Shown piece by piece: positions 53,571 through 62,849 of a stretch of 64,000 nucleotides of DNA. Source of the stretch: Latescibacteria bacterium UBA6620 (GTDB taxonomy: Bacteria > Latescibacterota > UBA2968); assembly GCA_002433075.1 (NCBI GenBank), contig DJHM01000047.1, positions 62,001 through 126,000 on the forward strand, in the 5' to 3' direction. The notes beneath the pieces are model-generated. The model was not told the origin of the DNA. It searched no databases and was given only the letters and a program-made list of their open reading frames with translations. The position numbers and the translations under genes are program-made. Position 1 is the stretch's first letter; every line of letters begins with the position of its first letter.

Positions 53571-55075
53571 AGGGAGTCTCTCCCCACAGTCATCATTCGG
53601 GCGACTTTGCCCGTATCGAACGCGTTTCTGCCGAGCTGTCCGGCAACCCGTCCGGCGTAAAGGACGACGATGCGGTGGCACAGGTCGAACAACTCGTCGA
53701 GGTCGGCTGAGGTAACGATGACGCTGCCCCCTCGCTGCGCGACCTCTACGAGCTTTCGACGGACTTCAGCTGCCGCGCCGATGTCAAGACCCCGGGTAGG
53801 TTGCGCTGCTACGACAAGCCTGGGCTGCGAAGACAGGGCTCTTGCAACGACAACCTTCTGCTGGTTTCCGCCCGAGAGAGCGGCCATCGGAGCGTCGAGA
53901 CCGCTGCCCCGTACGTTATAACCCTGGATGAGTTCGGCTGAACGCCGACGAACACGGTTTCGATCGAGCAGGAAGCGATGGCCGTAGCGGGTGTGGTTAC
54001 CCAGGACGACGTTGTCCACGACGGAGAACGGGGCCACCATTCCCTCGGCGTGACGATCTTCGGGAATGTAGGCAACGCCGTCGCGACGTCGCTGGCCTGC
54101 GGTGTGATCGGTGATGTCGGTGTCAGCGAGCACGATTCGGCCCTCGTGTGGGACCAACCCGGCAAGTGTGCGAATGAGGGTCTCCTGCCCGTTTCCGGCT
54201 ACGCCAGCAACACCAACGAGCGTCCCCTCGTCGACTTCCAGAGAAACGCGATCGAGGTTGCGGATACCTGCCTGATTCGTCGAGAGCCCGGCTGCCCGCA
54301 ACTGCAGACGGGATCCGGACGTGGACGCGAAAACGTTCCGCTCCACATTCGTCTCCCCGACGATGGCGTCGACAAGCTCGTTCTCATTCCAGGTGCCTCG
54401 CTGAGAACGATGGACGACACGACCCTGACGAAGGACGGTCGCCCGATCGGCGTAGTCCAGGATGTCCTGGATACGATGGGTGACGAGGAGGACGGTGGTT
54501 CCGCCGTCGAGGATCCGGCGAAGGAACGCGAACAGCCGTTCGGATTCGACCGGAGACAGGGTGGATGTGGGTTCGTCGAGGATCAGTACACGCGAATCGC
54601 GACCCAGAATCTTGAGGATTTCGACGATCTGACGATTGCCGACCGTGAGATCCTCGATCCGGTCGTCGATTCGAAGATCGGCTCCAATCTGATCGATCAG
54701 GCTCCCGGCGTGCCGACGTGCACGGGAACGATCGAGAAGGCCCCACCGACCGGGCTCGACGCCGAGCGCGATGTTCTCCCAGACGGTGAGCGTTTCTACG
54801 AGGGCAAAGTGCTGGGCAACGAGTCCCACACCCGCCCGAATCGCGGCCACCGGAGACCCGAGCGGTAGCGATCTTCCGTGAATGGCGATCGTACCTTCGT
54901 CGGGGGCCACGCTCCCCGCAATAGCTCTGATCGCGGTCGACTTTCCGGCTCCGTTTTCTCCGAGGAGACCGTGGAGCTCCCCGGCTCCGACGGTGAGATC
55001 GATCCCCTCGTTGGCCACCGTGGCACCGAAGCGTTTGGTCAGGTTCTGGACTTTAATGGCGGGTTCGCTGGACAT
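53567..55075 (-). CDS. ABC transporter ATPase with two nucleotide-binding domains, BMP (nucleoside/simple sugar) type
   Basis: 502 aa. NBD1: Walker A GENGAGKST (about 39-47), Walker B VLILDEPTSTLSP, signature region LTVGNRQIVEILKIL. NBD2: degenerate Walker A GVAGNGQET, GVAYIPEDRHAEGMV, signature LSGGNQQKVVVARAL, and AAQPTRGLDIG. This double layout is that of the ATPases working with BMP-type binding proteins for nucleosides or simple sugars. Forms an operon with the permease. The lipoprotein binding component is not in the window. Confidence 0.92.
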   Translation of the reverse strand: MSSEPAIKVQNLTKRFGATVANEGIDLTVGAGELHGLLGENGAGKSTAIRAIAGSVAPDEGTIAIHGRSLPLGSPVAAIRAGVGLVAQHFALVETLTVWENIALGVEPGRWGLLDRSRARRHAGSLIDQIGADLRIDDRIEDLTVGNRQIVEILKILGRDSRVLILDEPTSTLSPVESERLFAFLRRILDGGTTVLLVTHRIQDILDYADRATVLRQGRVVHRSQRGTWNENELVDAIVGETNVERNVFASTSGSRLQLRAAGLSTNQAGIRNLDRVSLEVDEGTLVGVAGVAGNGQETLIRTLAGLVPHEGRIVLADTDITDHTAGQRRRDGVAYIPEDRHAEGMVAPFSVVDNVVLGNHTRYGHRFLLDRNRVRRRSAELIQGYNVRGSGLDAPMAALSGGNQQKVVVARALSSQPRLVVAAQPTRGLDIGAAAEVRRKLVEVAQRGGSVIVTSADLDELFDLCHRIVVLYAGRVAGQLGRNAFDTGKVARMMTVGRDSL

Positions 55076-55081
55076 CGTCTT

Positions 55082-56266
55082 TCAAGGTCGTTCGGGGTAT
55101 CGTTGCTCTTCGTCTCTTGGCCGTCGTGATGGTTCAGACCCGTCGAAAGCTTGGACCTGCAGCCGTCGTGCTTCGGCGTGACTTCCCCACACCTCCTCGT
55201 GACGCTGAGCCCGATCGTAGTGGCTTCTTGCCTCGGACCGATTGCCGGCCAGATCCGCGAGCTTGCCCAGAAGGAGCTCGGACGGCCCGGCCAGCCAGTT
55301 ATCATCCTTCCCGTCTACGGCCGCCACACGCTCGAGCCTCGCACGGGCTTCGTCGTGGCGACCCATTCCGTAGAGTCCCGTTCCTTCGATGAAGAGGAGC
55401 TTCAGACGTCGCCAGCCGATCAACGTCCAGCCTCGGGCCCGAGCTATGTCTCGAATGCTGCGCACAGAGTCGACGAGGGTGGAAGCCACACGGTCTCCTT
55501 CTTCCAGGTGCAGTGAGAGCAGAGCATCCACTTTTCGGATCCGGTAGTCGAGACTGTTGGGATACCGTTCGAGGAGGTCGTCGATTCGGGCCAGAGCCGC
55601 TCTTCGATCCCGCTCGTAGTAGAGATCGATATAAGCCAGGGCCGATCTCGCATCGGTGATGGCATAGTTTCCTTCTCGGACAGTGTGCTCGAGCGTTGCC
55701 AGGCCGCCGTCCCGGTCGCCAGCGGGAAGGTTGAACAGTCTCTGGACGACCCGCAAGATGCGCGGCTTCGTCGCCAGAATATAGTCCGACAGGGCGAGCC
55801 CGAAGCGCGCATCGACGAGACTCGGATCGAGCTCGATCGCCTCGGCCAGATATTCTCGACTCTGGAACCCGTCGACGATTCCGCTCAGCACCTCGCGACG
55901 AAGCATCTCCAGTCCGGTCCGTAGGCCGTAGGCGTTGCCGAGCCAAAGGAAGAGATCGGCCGACTCCCCGTGTTTTCGCATCCGGTGTTCGGTTCTGGCG
56001 ATCGTGGTGTCCACGTATCGATGAATGTCGGAGTCGAACCTGGAGCCATTCTGGATGTTCATTCCCTGTCGCCAGAATACGACGGCTTTGTAGAAGGAGG
56101 GCTCCGGGCGATCGGGATGCGCGCGCATCAGAGAGTCCGCCAATGTGTGCGCGTGTTCGAACCGTTCATCGAGGCTCAGGTGGATGAGTCGATGGATCGG
56201 AGCTTCCCACGTTGGCTGGGCAGACGTGACGGACGGGAGGAACAGACAAAACAGGAGTGCGGGCAT
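55082..56266 (-). CDS. Secreted TPR-repeat protein
   Basis: 394 aa. The ATG at 56266 overlaps the amidase stop (ATGA) and gives a signal peptide (PALLFCLFLPSVTSAQ). The body is helical with TPR-like repeats (AHTLADSLMRAHPDRPEPSF, YLAEAIELDPSLVDARFGLA, RHDEARARLERVAAVDGKDD). It resembles periplasmic TPR proteins that describe lengths of lineages such as Latescibacterota and Eisenbacteria. Partner unknown; it precedes the ABC ATPase by 6 nt. Confidence 0.8.
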   Translation of the reverse strand: MPALLFCLFLPSVTSAQPTWEAPIHRLIHLSLDERFEHAHTLADSLMRAHPDRPEPSFYKAVVFWRQGMNIQNGSRFDSDIHRYVDTTIARTEHRMRKHGESADLFLWLGNAYGLRTGLEMLRREVLSGIVDGFQSREYLAEAIELDPSLVDARFGLALSDYILATKPRILRVVQRLFNLPAGDRDGGLATLEHTVREGNYAITDARSALAYIDLYYERDRRAALARIDDLLERYPNSLDYRIRKVDALLSLHLEEGDRVASTLVDSVRSIRDIARARGWTLIGWRRLKLLFIEGTGLYGMGRHDEARARLERVAAVDGKDDNWLAGPSELLLGKLADLAGNRSEARSHYDRAQRHEEVWGSHAEARRLQVQAFDGSEPSRRPRDEEQRYPERP

Positions 56267-57603
56267 CAGAGATCGGGCGTGGCCTCGAAGCCGACCTGCT
56301 GCTCGACCCAACGTGCCACGGCCAGCAGGCGAGCCTCGTCGTACGGCTGTCCAACCAGCTGAATGCCGATCGGAAGACTCTCGCTCGAGAGACCGATCGG
56401 CAGGACCACGGTCGGGTAGCCGCAGTAACTCCAGGGGACGTTGAAGGCGGGGTCGCCCGTGGAGTGGAGACCTCGCGGAGCGGGGCTGGGCGTCGCGGGC
56501 GTGACAAGGACGTCGATCTTGCGGAAAGCGGCCCGCATCTCCTGGGTGAAAACGACCTTATGTCGTCGCGCCTCGATATAGGCGGCCGCGGGCAACAGGA
56601 GCCCTTCCTCAACGAGGGAACGCAAGCCGGGTCGGAAGGTATCGGGTTTCCGGCCGAAGCGGTCCGCGTGATAGGCCGCCGCTTCTGCATACATCACGAG
56701 TCGATGCATCTTGTGGACGTCCCTGAAGCTCCTGGGAAACGCGACGGTAGACAGCTCGGCCCCTGATTCGATGAGGGCGGTGGTCAGTTCGTTCGTGGCG
56801 GCCACCACGTCGGCATCTGCGGCGTCGAGGAAGAACGCCTGGGCCATTCCGAGGCGGGGCGCATCGCAGGATGATGGATCGTCTCGGGTAAATGCGTCTT
56901 CCCGACAGACAGAAAAGGGATCCCCCGGATCGTGGCCGGTCAGGACGCGGGCGAGCAACGCGGCGTCGTCGACCGAGCGTGTCAACGGCCCGAGGTGGTC
57001 GAGGCTGTAGCTGACCTGGTAGACGCCCCGCAGACTGATGCGACCGTAGGTGGGTTTGAAGCCGACTACTCCGCAGTAGGCGGCCGGTCGGGAAATCGAC
57101 CCTCCAGTCTGGGATCCGATGGCGGAAGGGACCATTCGTGCCGCAACGGCAGCTGCTGTGCCGCTGCTCGATCCGCCAGGCGTGTGTTCTCGGTTCCAGG
57201 GGTTGCTCGTGTCGGCCGGGTCGAAACACGCAAACTCGGTCGTCGCCGTCTTGCCCAGGATAATCGCACCTGCATCACGCAGGCGGGTGACGGCGTGGGC
57301 GTCCTCTTCGGGAACGTGACCGCGCAGGAAACCGGATCCGGCCTCGGTGGGGAGCCCGGCCGTCTGGACGATGTCCTTGACGCCAATCGGCACGCCGTGG
57401 AGGGGCCGGGTGTCGGATGGAGCCTGGGTATCGCAGCGTTCGGCGGCCAGGAGCGCGCCTTCGAAATCGACGAGCGCCCACGCGTCGAGGTCCGGCTCGA
57501 TCGAGGCGATGCGGTCGAGAGAAGCCTGGACGAGATCCACGCTTCGAAGCGAGCCCTCCCGTATTCTGGAGGCTGCGTTCGTGAGGGAAAGGCTGTGCAG
57601 CAT
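56266..57603 (-). CDS. Amidase, amidase-signature family (GatA-like)
   Basis: 445 aa. Ser-cisSer-Lys triad visible: Lys76 (GVPIGVKDIV), cis-Ser near 146 in TPGGSSSGTAAAVAA and nucleophile near 169 in GSQTGGSISRPAAYCG. It matches stand-alone amidases rather than GatA, as no gatB or gatC is near. The ATG at 57603 starts MLHSLSLTNAASRIREGSLR, the usual N-terminus of the family; no strong SD. The substrate is unknown. It may hydrolyse amides or ureas. Confidence 0.88.
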   Translation of the reverse strand: MLHSLSLTNAASRIREGSLRSVDLVQASLDRIASIEPDLDAWALVDFEGALLAAERCDTQAPSDTRPLHGVPIGVKDIVQTAGLPTEAGSGFLRGHVPEEDAHAVTRLRDAGAIILGKTATTEFACFDPADTSNPWNREHTPGGSSSGTAAAVAARMVPSAIGSQTGGSISRPAAYCGVVGFKPTYGRISLRGVYQVSYSLDHLGPLTRSVDDAALLARVLTGHDPGDPFSVCREDAFTRDDPSSCDAPRLGMAQAFFLDAADADVVAATNELTTALIESGAELSTVAFPRSFRDVHKMHRLVMYAEAAAYHADRFGRKPDTFRPGLRSLVEEGLLLPAAAYIEARRHKVVFTQEMRAAFRKIDVLVTPATPSPAPRGLHSTGDPAFNVPWSYCGYPTVVLPIGLSSESLPIGIQLVGQPYDEARLLAVARWVEQQVGFEATPDL

Positions 57604-57685
57604 CGCGTGAGTGTACGGACAGCGTGAGGCAGGCGCAAACCGTTCGCTGGAAAGGGTGGCTATGCGTAGCAGTCGGCGAAGAGAT

Positions 57686-57709
57686 AATTGTGGCCCCGGG
57701 GCCACAATT
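57686..57709. repeat. Perfect 24-bp palindrome between NHL gene and amidase gene
   Basis: AATTGTGGCCCC followed directly by its reverse complement, with no spacer. It sits 14 nt after the NHL-protein stop and 83 nt before the amidase start on the - strand. A zero-loop hairpin is a poor terminator, so a dimeric regulator site for the amidase operon is also possible. Confidence 0.6.
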
Positions 57710-57723
57710 GGGGAGGAGAAGGC

Positions 57724-58947
57724 TCAGTTCGCCTTGAAGGCTTCCGTGAAGCGGAGAAAGTCTGTGAAGTCGATACGGCCATCTTCGGCAAGGTCAAACT
57801 TCGGGTCGACTTCAGATGCCCCGAATCGCTGGACGAAGAGGAGCAGGTCCGCGAAATTGTTACGGCCGTTTCCGTCAAAGTCGATGGATTTGGGAGCTGC
57901 ACCCGGGAGAGCGGTCGGTGGAGCGACACCTCTCGCACGGTAGATGCGATGACCCGAGCCGTCAGCGATGTAAAGATCGCCACGGGTATCCACGAAGACA
58001 TCCTGGGGTGTCCTCGGGACCCCAGCGCCCTGGGGACCGATCAGGGTGTCGATCGTTCCGTCGGTGCGGACGACTCGGATGCGACCGTTACGAGAGTCCG
58101 TAATGTAGAGTGTGCCGTCGGCATCGATGAAAAGACCGGCGGGACCGTTGAGCGCAGCCCGGCTTGCCGCCCCCCCGTCGCCCGTGAAATCGGGAAGACC
58201 AGTGCCCGCGATCGTAGAGATGGTCCCGTCCGGATCGACGCGCCGAACGCGTTGGTTTCCGAGATCGCTGAAGTAGACGGTACCGTCTTCGAGTACGAAC
58301 ACCCCGTTCGGACTGCTGATGCGAGCGTTGGTGGCGGGTCCTCCGTCACCACTGAATCCGCTGAGACCTGTGCCGGCGACTGTCACGATGGATCCGTCGG
58401 GCTGGATGCGTCTCACTCGATGGTTGCTCCATTCGGTCAGGTAAATCTGGCCGGTCCCGGTTCGGAAGACGGAAGATGGGTTCCAGAGTCTGGCGAGGGC
58501 GGCCTGCTGCCCCTCTCCCCCGTAGCCGTGCTCACCGGTACCGGCGATGGAGGTAATGCGGCCGGACGCATCGATCCGTCGGAGACTGTTACCGTTCCAT
58601 TCCGCGAGGTAGAGGACACCGGCCCCATCCAGAAAAACAGAGGTCGGACCGAACACGCCCGCTTCGATTGCCTCTCCATCATCCCCTGATCGCCCGTCTT
58701 CTCCCGATCCGGCGATCGTGACGATCGTTCCTGATGGATCGACACGCCGGACCCGTCGGTTTGTGATGTCGGCGATATAGACGTTCCCCTCTTTATCGAC
58801 GAACACCCCCGACGGGACGTTCAACTGGGCTTCTGTGGCGGCCCCCCCGTCGCCACCGAAGCCGGCCTGACCTGTTCCAGCGACGAGTTCAAGGACCTGG
58901 GCATCGATGACGGCGGCCAGCAGGAGGGATAGAATGAGGGGTGCCAT
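57724..58947 (-). CDS. Secreted NHL-repeat protein with dockerin-like tail
   Basis: 407 aa. The ATG at 58947 gives a signal peptide (APLILSLLLAAVIDAQ). Six to seven NHL repeats in a beta-propeller, each with GVFVDxxGNVYIADxxNxRVRRVDPxGTI followed by AGTGxxGFxGDGGxA. The C-terminus (about 350-407) is a paired EF-hand module (SIDFDGNGRNNFADLLLF, FDLAEDGRIDFTDFLRF) like those at 9270 and 50493. NHL propellers bind proteins, glycans or ligands; no enzyme motif is visible. It lies 49 nt after its paralogue. Confidence 0.87.
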   Translation of the reverse strand: MAPLILSLLLAAVIDAQVLELVAGTGQAGFGGDGGAATEAQLNVPSGVFVDKEGNVYIADITNRRVRRVDPSGTIVTIAGSGEDGRSGDDGEAIEAGVFGPTSVFLDGAGVLYLAEWNGNSLRRIDASGRITSIAGTGEHGYGGEGQQAALARLWNPSSVFRTGTGQIYLTEWSNHRVRRIQPDGSIVTVAGTGLSGFSGDGGPATNARISSPNGVFVLEDGTVYFSDLGNQRVRRVDPDGTISTIAGTGLPDFTGDGGAASRAALNGPAGLFIDADGTLYITDSRNGRIRVVRTDGTIDTLIGPQGAGVPRTPQDVFVDTRGDLYIADGSGHRIYRARGVAPPTALPGAAPKSIDFDGNGRNNFADLLLFVQRFGASEVDPKFDLAEDGRIDFTDFLRFTEAFKAN

Positions 58948-58996
58948 CGGGTAGGCGTCTGTGGATCGTGTGCGTGGGCGGTGAAGACTGTGAGGA

Positions 58997-60292
58997 TCAG
59001 AACCCGATGGCGGCCTTGAGTACACCAGGAAGGTCGCCGATGGTGATGTGGCCGTCGGGTTCGAAATCGAGACGAGGGTCGAAACCGTCGGTGTTGATCC
59101 TGCTGCCATAACTTGTGAACACGCGCAATGCGTCACGCAGGCCGATGGGTTCCGGCTGGTAAAAAGGCCGCGCCCCGGGAAGCTGAGCTGCGAGGATTGT
59201 GGGCGCGGCGATGCCTTCGACCCGGCGAACCATATGGAGCGAGCCGTCGGTGATATACAGATTGCCGGCGGGATCGACGAACACGTCCGACGGGCTTCTG
59301 AGCAGGGATTCCGTCGCAGGCCCCTCGTCGTGGGGGGCTAGTTCTCCTCCCCCGGCGACGGTCTGGATGATTCCCTGGCTGTCCACTTTTCGGACGCGCT
59401 TGTTCCGGGTATCCGCGATGAAGAGGTTACCCGCGGAATCGACGAAGACCCCTGAAGGTCGATCTAGTTGGGCGTCCGTTGCAGGCCCTCCGTCGCCAGA
59501 CCAGTCCGCAGTTCCGGTGCCGGCCACAGTGGTGATCGTTCCATCCGGGTCGACACGGCGGACACAGCTGTTGCCGAGGTCGGCGATGTAGAGGACACCG
59601 TTGTTGTCGACGAAGATGCCGTTGGGACTCCGAAGCGAGGCTTCCGTCGCGGGTCCCCCGTCTCCCTCGTATCCGGACCTGCCGTTGCCTGCAACCGTGG
59701 TGATGATCCCGTCGGGGCCGATGCGACGGACTCGCTGGGCGTGCCATTCGGAGACATACAGGTTTCCGTTTTTGTCGATGAAGATTCTGCCGGGCGTCCA
59801 GAGCGACGTCTCTTTGGCGTTCAGTCCCTCCCCGACGTATCCGGACTGCCCGTTGCCGGCAACGGTCCACACTCTGCCGTCAGGGTCCACTCGACGGATC
59901 CGATGCCCGCTCCATTCGGAGATGTAGAGATACCCCGCCCCATCGACAAAGACCGATGAGGGGGTCATCAATCCGGTCTTCAGGACGTGTAGTCCGTCCT
60001 TCGAATAGATTCGTTGTCCGTTCCCGGCGACGCTTTGAATTCGTCCATCGGGTGTGACCAGGCGGATGCGATTGTTCGACGTGTCGACGACGTAGAGCCG
60101 TCCCGCGGGGTCGGGGAAGACCATCGACGGGACGTTGAGCTCGGTATAGACGGCACGTTCCTCCGCGCTGTTGAAGCCGGACTTGCCCGTCCCCACGACT
60201 ACGTGGATGTCGCCGACGGCACTTTGGGCGATGCCCCAGGCACCGACGAGGACGATTGCGACTGCGATTGCGGTGGTTCTGAATCCGATCAC
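58997..60292 (-). CDS. Secreted NHL-repeat protein
   Basis: 431 aa. The GTG at 60292 has AGAGAGG 8 nt upstream and starts at the end of the GWxTD gene; an ATG at 60313 lies before that SD. Signal peptide TTAIAVAIVLVGAWGIAQSA. Six to seven NHL repeats as in the paralogue (GIFVDNNGVLYIADLGNSC, AGNGRSGYEGDGGPATEA). The C-terminal module is a degenerate relative of the EF-hand tail (DPRLDFEPDGHITIGDL), with only one loop recognisable. It arose by duplication with the next gene and may have changed partner. Confidence 0.85.
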   Translation of the reverse strand: MIGFRTTAIAVAIVLVGAWGIAQSAVGDIHVVVGTGKSGFNSAEERAVYTELNVPSMVFPDPAGRLYVVDTSNNRIRLVTPDGRIQSVAGNGQRIYSKDGLHVLKTGLMTPSSVFVDGAGYLYISEWSGHRIRRVDPDGRVWTVAGNGQSGYVGEGLNAKETSLWTPGRIFIDKNGNLYVSEWHAQRVRRIGPDGIITTVAGNGRSGYEGDGGPATEASLRSPNGIFVDNNGVLYIADLGNSCVRRVDPDGTITTVAGTGTADWSGDGGPATDAQLDRPSGVFVDSAGNLFIADTRNKRVRKVDSQGIIQTVAGGGELAPHDEGPATESLLRSPSDVFVDPAGNLYITDGSLHMVRRVEGIAAPTILAAQLPGARPFYQPEPIGLRDALRVFTSYGSRINTDGFDPRLDFEPDGHITIGDLPGVLKAAIGF

Positions 60293-60293
60293 T

Positions 60294-62849
60294 TTATTTC
60301 CCTCTCTTGACATCGACCGTGCGAATGGCGGTCGGTTCGTCGTTGCGCATCAGGTCCGTGACTCGCACGTCGACCTCGATTTCGTCTCGATCGACGGGAT
60401 CAAGGTCGAGTGCGATGTAAATCGGTTCCGATGCACTGAACCCCTGGTGTTCGTAGGAGATTCGCATCGCATCGCCCTCGGAGGTCGTGTTGACCAGCCG
60501 CGCGAGGCCTCCCAGTAACCGGCGCACACCACGGGGTCTGCCCCCGCGGACCTGATAATCTACGCGATATCGGCTCTGGCCGTCTCGATTTCTGAGGAGG
60601 TTGTAAACCTCGTAGTAGAGATAGATTTCAGAGTCATTGTCGAACATTCTGGATGGAAGGGGAAGTACTGTCAGGCCTTCCTTGATGAACTGCGAACCGA
60701 GCGTACGATCCGCGTCCGTAATCCGGGCAGCGATCTCGACTTCGCTCAGGGAGAATCTCGCGTTCTGGAAGTCCTCGACTTCGACGCGTTTGAGCAAGGC
60801 TTGCGTTTTGCGCGTTCCCGGATCCTCGACCCCGACGGCCACGAAATAGGACCCTGGCTCGACAGGCACCCGTACCTGGTCCACCATCAGAGTCCCGGGC
60901 CCTGCCTGGGATTCGTCGGGGATCCCTTGCGCGATGTTTACCGTGTCCGTGTAGACCGGTCGAGCGTCTTCGTCGTAGACGACGATACTGCGATCGAGCT
61001 GTCCGAAGAGGACGTTTCCCCGGGGCTGAAGTCCCAGATGATTCCAGGGAACTCCCACGTAGATTTCGACGGCGGAGTCTGTTTCGCCGCGGAAGACCGC
61101 GTGATCGACGTAGAGGTCGAGGGGCGCACCCTTGTAGTTGTAGGTGTAGTAGGAAGGTCGTTTCGATATCGCCCTATGGAAGACGGTTTCAGGTGCGATG
61201 GAGAGCCAGAGGTCGAAGTGGGATGAGCTTTGCGGCGGGCGCGCAAAGTCGTAGCGTCCATCTCCGAATTCGTCGATGAACGTAATTTCGAATCCATCAA
61301 GGATGTCACCGTAAATCCAGAGCTCCCAGCGGGCGTCGAGGCTGGCCGCGTCGGCAGAAGGGCTGCCTCGATGAGGCACGGGGAAAATCGGTATCCCGCG
61401 GATGTCACCATACTCACGTGAGAGGAACAGGCCCGACATCGTATTCAGGTCCGTGGGCATAATCTCGCCCTTGGCCCGATGGGCGAGCTCGTTCAATCTG
61501 TTCTTTACACGCACCGCTTTGGGGTTGGTTTCGAACACGAGATTGCCCGACCACGAACGATGATCTGGATGACCGAGGCGGATGTAGACTTCCCCGCGGA
61601 CGTCCCACGGCTTGATGCCCAGGCTGAAGTTCCTGAGCGCGTAGTGGACGCGTCGGTAGTGTTCGAGCTGACGTTCGTTGATCCGACTGACGGGGGTCGG
61701 ATCCTTTTGGAGCCAGAACTGCCGCATCCGGCGAGCTTTCTCTTCGGAGGTGGGCGCCGCTTCGATGTGCGCCTTCTCCTTCCGCGTGGCGATGAGGGAA
61801 ATGTCCCTGAATAACTCGAGCTGGTGTCCCGGGGCGAGTTTGAAGTATCGATCATATGCCTTCTGGCATTCGACGTAGTTCTCTTTGGCCAGGTAGGTGG
61901 CTGCGAGCAACGGAAGGTAGCGGAGCGGGTCCTGCTCCACGAGAGCCTCGACATCGGGAATGTCATAGTGGCGCCGTCGCGTCCAGGACATTTCCAGGTT
62001 GACGCGTGCGAGACGGGCTCTGGCGTGGCGATGGTCGGGGCTGACCATCAGCTGCCTGGAATAGGAGCCGGCTGCCTTCTTGTAGTCGTAGAGTTCTTCG
62101 TAGACGACACCCAGCTTGTGATGCGCGTCGTGGTGGTTCGGAAATCGCTCCACCACCTGTCCGAACCGGTGATCGAGGTCGATGCTGCCCATCGCGAGGT
62201 GGCACATCGCCAGGTTATACCACGCCCCGGCATAGCCCTCGTCGCTGGCGATGGCATCCCTGAAGTGGTAGAGCCCCTCCATCAGCCGCTTGTTCTGTCG
62301 GAGGTAGGTCAGTCCCCAGCCGTTTCTGGCCTCCGGGAAGTCGGATTTCAATTCACACGCGCGCAGGAACAGGGCTTCGGCTTCGACGGCGCGATTGGCT
62401 TCGAGCAGCACGTAGCCCCTGGCGTTCAGAACGATGGGGTCGTTCGGGAGTGCTTCGAGGAGGATGTCTGTGAGTTCGACGGCCTGAGTGACGATGGAGG
62501 AATCGGACGCGGGCCAGTCGCAGTGATACATCTTCGGTATGAGGTCCTTTTGCTCGAAGAAGGCGTCCGACACCGTGAAACGTCGTCTGCCGAATTCGTA
62601 TCCGTAATAGAATCGGTGCAGGAGGGGGTTATGCTCGGCCCAAAATCGATCGAGAAAAGATGCTCTGTGGGCGGCGTCAAGCGCCTCGTATTGCTGTCGG
62701 CTGGCCGAACCCGCCACGTGCTCGATCAGGCGTCCAGCAAGTGGATGACGGGTGGCGTCGACGTCCGCTACGAACCCTGTCTGTTCGACCTCATCGGCGC
62801 GCGCCCAGGTCAGGCAAGCCGTGCAAGCAAGGGCGAACAGAAGCGTCAC
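60294..62849 (-). CDS. TPR and GWxTD-domain protein
   Basis: 851 aa. Signal peptide (LLFALACTACLTWARA). TPR repeats (about 125-310: VLNARGYVLLEANRAVEAEA, AYAGAW-type) precede a GWxTD-type region (about 365-520: RRMRQFWLQKDPTPVSRINE, GEVYIRLGHPDHRSWSGNLV, WELWIYGDILDGFEITFIDE). The C-terminal 270 residues are beta-rich (DLYVDHAVFRGETDSAVEIY onward). The GTG start overlaps the preceding stop (GTGA). GWxTD proteins are common in Gemmatimonadota and FCB-related phyla; their function is unknown, probably surface- or export-linked. The C-terminal half is clearly homologous to the neighbouring gene at 62846. Confidence 0.83.
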   Translation of the reverse strand: MTLLFALACTACLTWARADEVEQTGFVADVDATRHPLAGRLIEHVAGSASRQQYEALDAAHRASFLDRFWAEHNPLLHRFYYGYEFGRRRFTVSDAFFEQKDLIPKMYHCDWPASDSSIVTQAVELTDILLEALPNDPIVLNARGYVLLEANRAVEAEALFLRACELKSDFPEARNGWGLTYLRQNKRLMEGLYHFRDAIASDEGYAGAWYNLAMCHLAMGSIDLDHRFGQVVERFPNHHDAHHKLGVVYEELYDYKKAAGSYSRQLMVSPDHRHARARLARVNLEMSWTRRRHYDIPDVEALVEQDPLRYLPLLAATYLAKENYVECQKAYDRYFKLAPGHQLELFRDISLIATRKEKAHIEAAPTSEEKARRMRQFWLQKDPTPVSRINERQLEHYRRVHYALRNFSLGIKPWDVRGEVYIRLGHPDHRSWSGNLVFETNPKAVRVKNRLNELAHRAKGEIMPTDLNTMSGLFLSREYGDIRGIPIFPVPHRGSPSADAASLDARWELWIYGDILDGFEITFIDEFGDGRYDFARPPQSSSHFDLWLSIAPETVFHRAISKRPSYYTYNYKGAPLDLYVDHAVFRGETDSAVEIYVGVPWNHLGLQPRGNVLFGQLDRSIVVYDEDARPVYTDTVNIAQGIPDESQAGPGTLMVDQVRVPVEPGSYFVAVGVEDPGTRKTQALLKRVEVEDFQNARFSLSEVEIAARITDADRTLGSQFIKEGLTVLPLPSRMFDNDSEIYLYYEVYNLLRNRDGQSRYRVDYQVRGGRPRGVRRLLGGLARLVNTTSEGDAMRISYEHQGFSASEPIYIALDLDPVDRDEIEVDVRVTDLMRNDEPTAIRTVDVKRGK

